Origin: Lamellibrachia columna
Lineage: Eukaryota > Annelida > Polychaeta > Sabellida > Siboglinidae
Direction: 5' to 3'
Length of the DNA: 64,000 nt
Assembly (NCBI GenBank): GCA_963662155.1
Contig: OY759269.1
Coordinates: 8,221,355-8,285,354 of the forward strand
The translations under genes and the position numbers were made by a program. The stretch's first letter is position 1; every line of letters starts with the position of its first letter. The notes under the pieces were generated by a model. It was not told the DNA's origin and did not search any database. It saw nothing but the letters and a program-made list of their open reading frames with translations. Shown here one piece after another: positions 62,931 to 64,000 of this stretch.

Positions 62931-63600
62931 GACCGCTTTTAATCGTAAAATCATGATACGTAGCGTAAACTATATTTATTATAACATCTTGACTGCCAAA
63001 ATGTTGTTCAATTATCATGATAATTATAATTAATCGTTTTAATTAACCATGTTACAAATAGAATTAGACCGCTATCTGTTCATGACCATCGATCTTGCCG
63101 CTCATTACATTCACGAACAGTTGTCAATAAAATCCAGTGTCTGTGAACAAAGTTTAATACATTCACGAAATAACGGACATATCATTAATAGGCCCGTTAA
63201 ATTACGTTCTGATCAGAATACAAACCATGATATTCGCCCGAAAAATACAAATTAAATACATAACCGTCAAAGTATAAGTATTTTAAATGTGGTTCATTAA
63301 AATACATTTGGGCAGCCAAAATTACATTTTGCTATACTAGATATAGTTTATACTATATGATATGTTTCTGTGATTAAAAACTGTGGTTGAATATTTATTA
63401 TTATTTATGTTTGGTGTTGTATTATTACAATACACGGAATTTTGCAGATCATCAGTTATACCACAACTAGTCCTGCCGCACACAGTTTTCGATTTTTAAT
63501 TAGTGATTTCACACATATCTAGGTCAGATAGAAATGGGTAAACGAAGACATTTTAAACGTAGTTTGGGTATCCGGTCGACTTTTTCTTGAATATCTTTTG
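62931..63600 (-). other. CRP-5 intron 2, homologous to CRP-2 intron 2
   Basis: Similar to 44095-44400 (TTTTAATCGTAAAA-CATGATACG; AAAATACATTTGG; TAAAAACTG-GGTT). No signal-peptide exon is found. Confidence 0.55.
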
Positions 63601-63626
63601 TGAACGTTTCGTGTATGGATGTATGT

Positions 63627-63663
<37 letters not shown>

Positions 63664-63677
63664 TGTGTGTGCGTGCG

Positions 63678-63727
<50 letters not shown>

Positions 63728-63806
63728 TGCGTGCGTGCGTGAGTGTGTGCGTGTGCGTGTGCGTGTGCGTGTGCGTGTGCGTGTGCGTGTGCGTGTGCGT
63801 GTGCGT

Positions 63807-63839
<33 letters not shown>

Positions 63840-63848
63840 CGTGCGTGC
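63627..63848. repeat. (GT)n / (GTGTGC)n microsatellite
   Basis: Compound dinucleotide and hexanucleotide repeat. Confidence 0.97.
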
Positions 63849-63852
63849 ACAT

Positions 63853-64000
63853 GAGGCAAGTTTTACATTGATCCAGATGAGTCTCCAGAGAGCCGTGTTA
63901 GAATCGTTTTTGTGTTAGGAGAACGGAATATATCAAGCTATACAAATGGACGAGGATGTTGATGAAGTGTCACAGATGGTAAATATATGCATTTTCTCTC
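63853..64000 (+). repeat. Repeat shared with 47070-47216, cut by the window end
   Basis: See the copy at 47.07 kb. Continues beyond the window. Confidence 0.6.

Overview
This is metazoan nuclear DNA. The genes have several GT-AG (and one GC-AG) introns, and the window carries non-LTR retrotransposon remnants with APE-type endonuclease and reverse transcriptase, tRNA-derived SINEs, a THAP-domain fragment, and a very large load of micro- and minisatellites. The repeat mix, the cysteine-rich secreted peptides and the transporter suggest a lophotrochozoan, most likely a mollusc. That placement is inference; nothing here proves the species.

Region 1 (1-13.8 kb) holds one complete gene on the + strand. 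Nine coding exons (1275-12972) join in phase into a 550-residue SLC22-type organic cation/zwitterion transporter with every family signature. Its introns hold a CR1-like LINE fragment and several minisatellites. The arrays in front of exon 3 are built from the exon-3 splice acceptor itself.

Region 2 (13.2-25 kb) is repeat territory: a SINE, a pogo-like MITE, at least six LINE remnants (one with a 693-residue RT reading frame on the - strand), a 72-copy 29-bp minisatellite, a large fold-back hairpin and long (TA)n tracts.

Region 3 (25-64 kb) is a cluster of at least five copies or relics of one gene family, here called CRP for cysteine-rich peptide. CRP-1 (+, 25.4-30.1 kb) and CRP-2 (-, 45.7-41.4 kb) each splice in phase to a prepropeptide: signal peptide, acidic propeptide, EKR processing site, then a basic 12-13-cysteine mature peptide. 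CRP-3 (-, 34.7-34.0 kb) and CRP-4 (+, 49.5-49.9 kb) are partial. CRP-5 (-, 62.4-58.6 kb) is broken, but its exon 4 has expanded into 51 in-frame units of KHHSVVGGKYCC. I do not recognise the family. TATA boxes and upstream blocks are shared between copies, so coordinate expression is plausible. CRP-2 and CRP-4 are head to head; CRP-1 converges on CRP-3/CRP-2.

A nearly intact two-ORF CR1/jockey-like LINE (- strand, 52.3-57.1 kb) sits between CRP-4 and CRP-5.

The unifying oddity is that minisatellites repeatedly arise at, or just upstream of, 3' splice sites. This happens in two unrelated genes (SLC22 exon 3; CRP-1 exons 4 and 5; CRP-2 last exon, 118 copies; CRP-5 exon 3) and once inside an exon.
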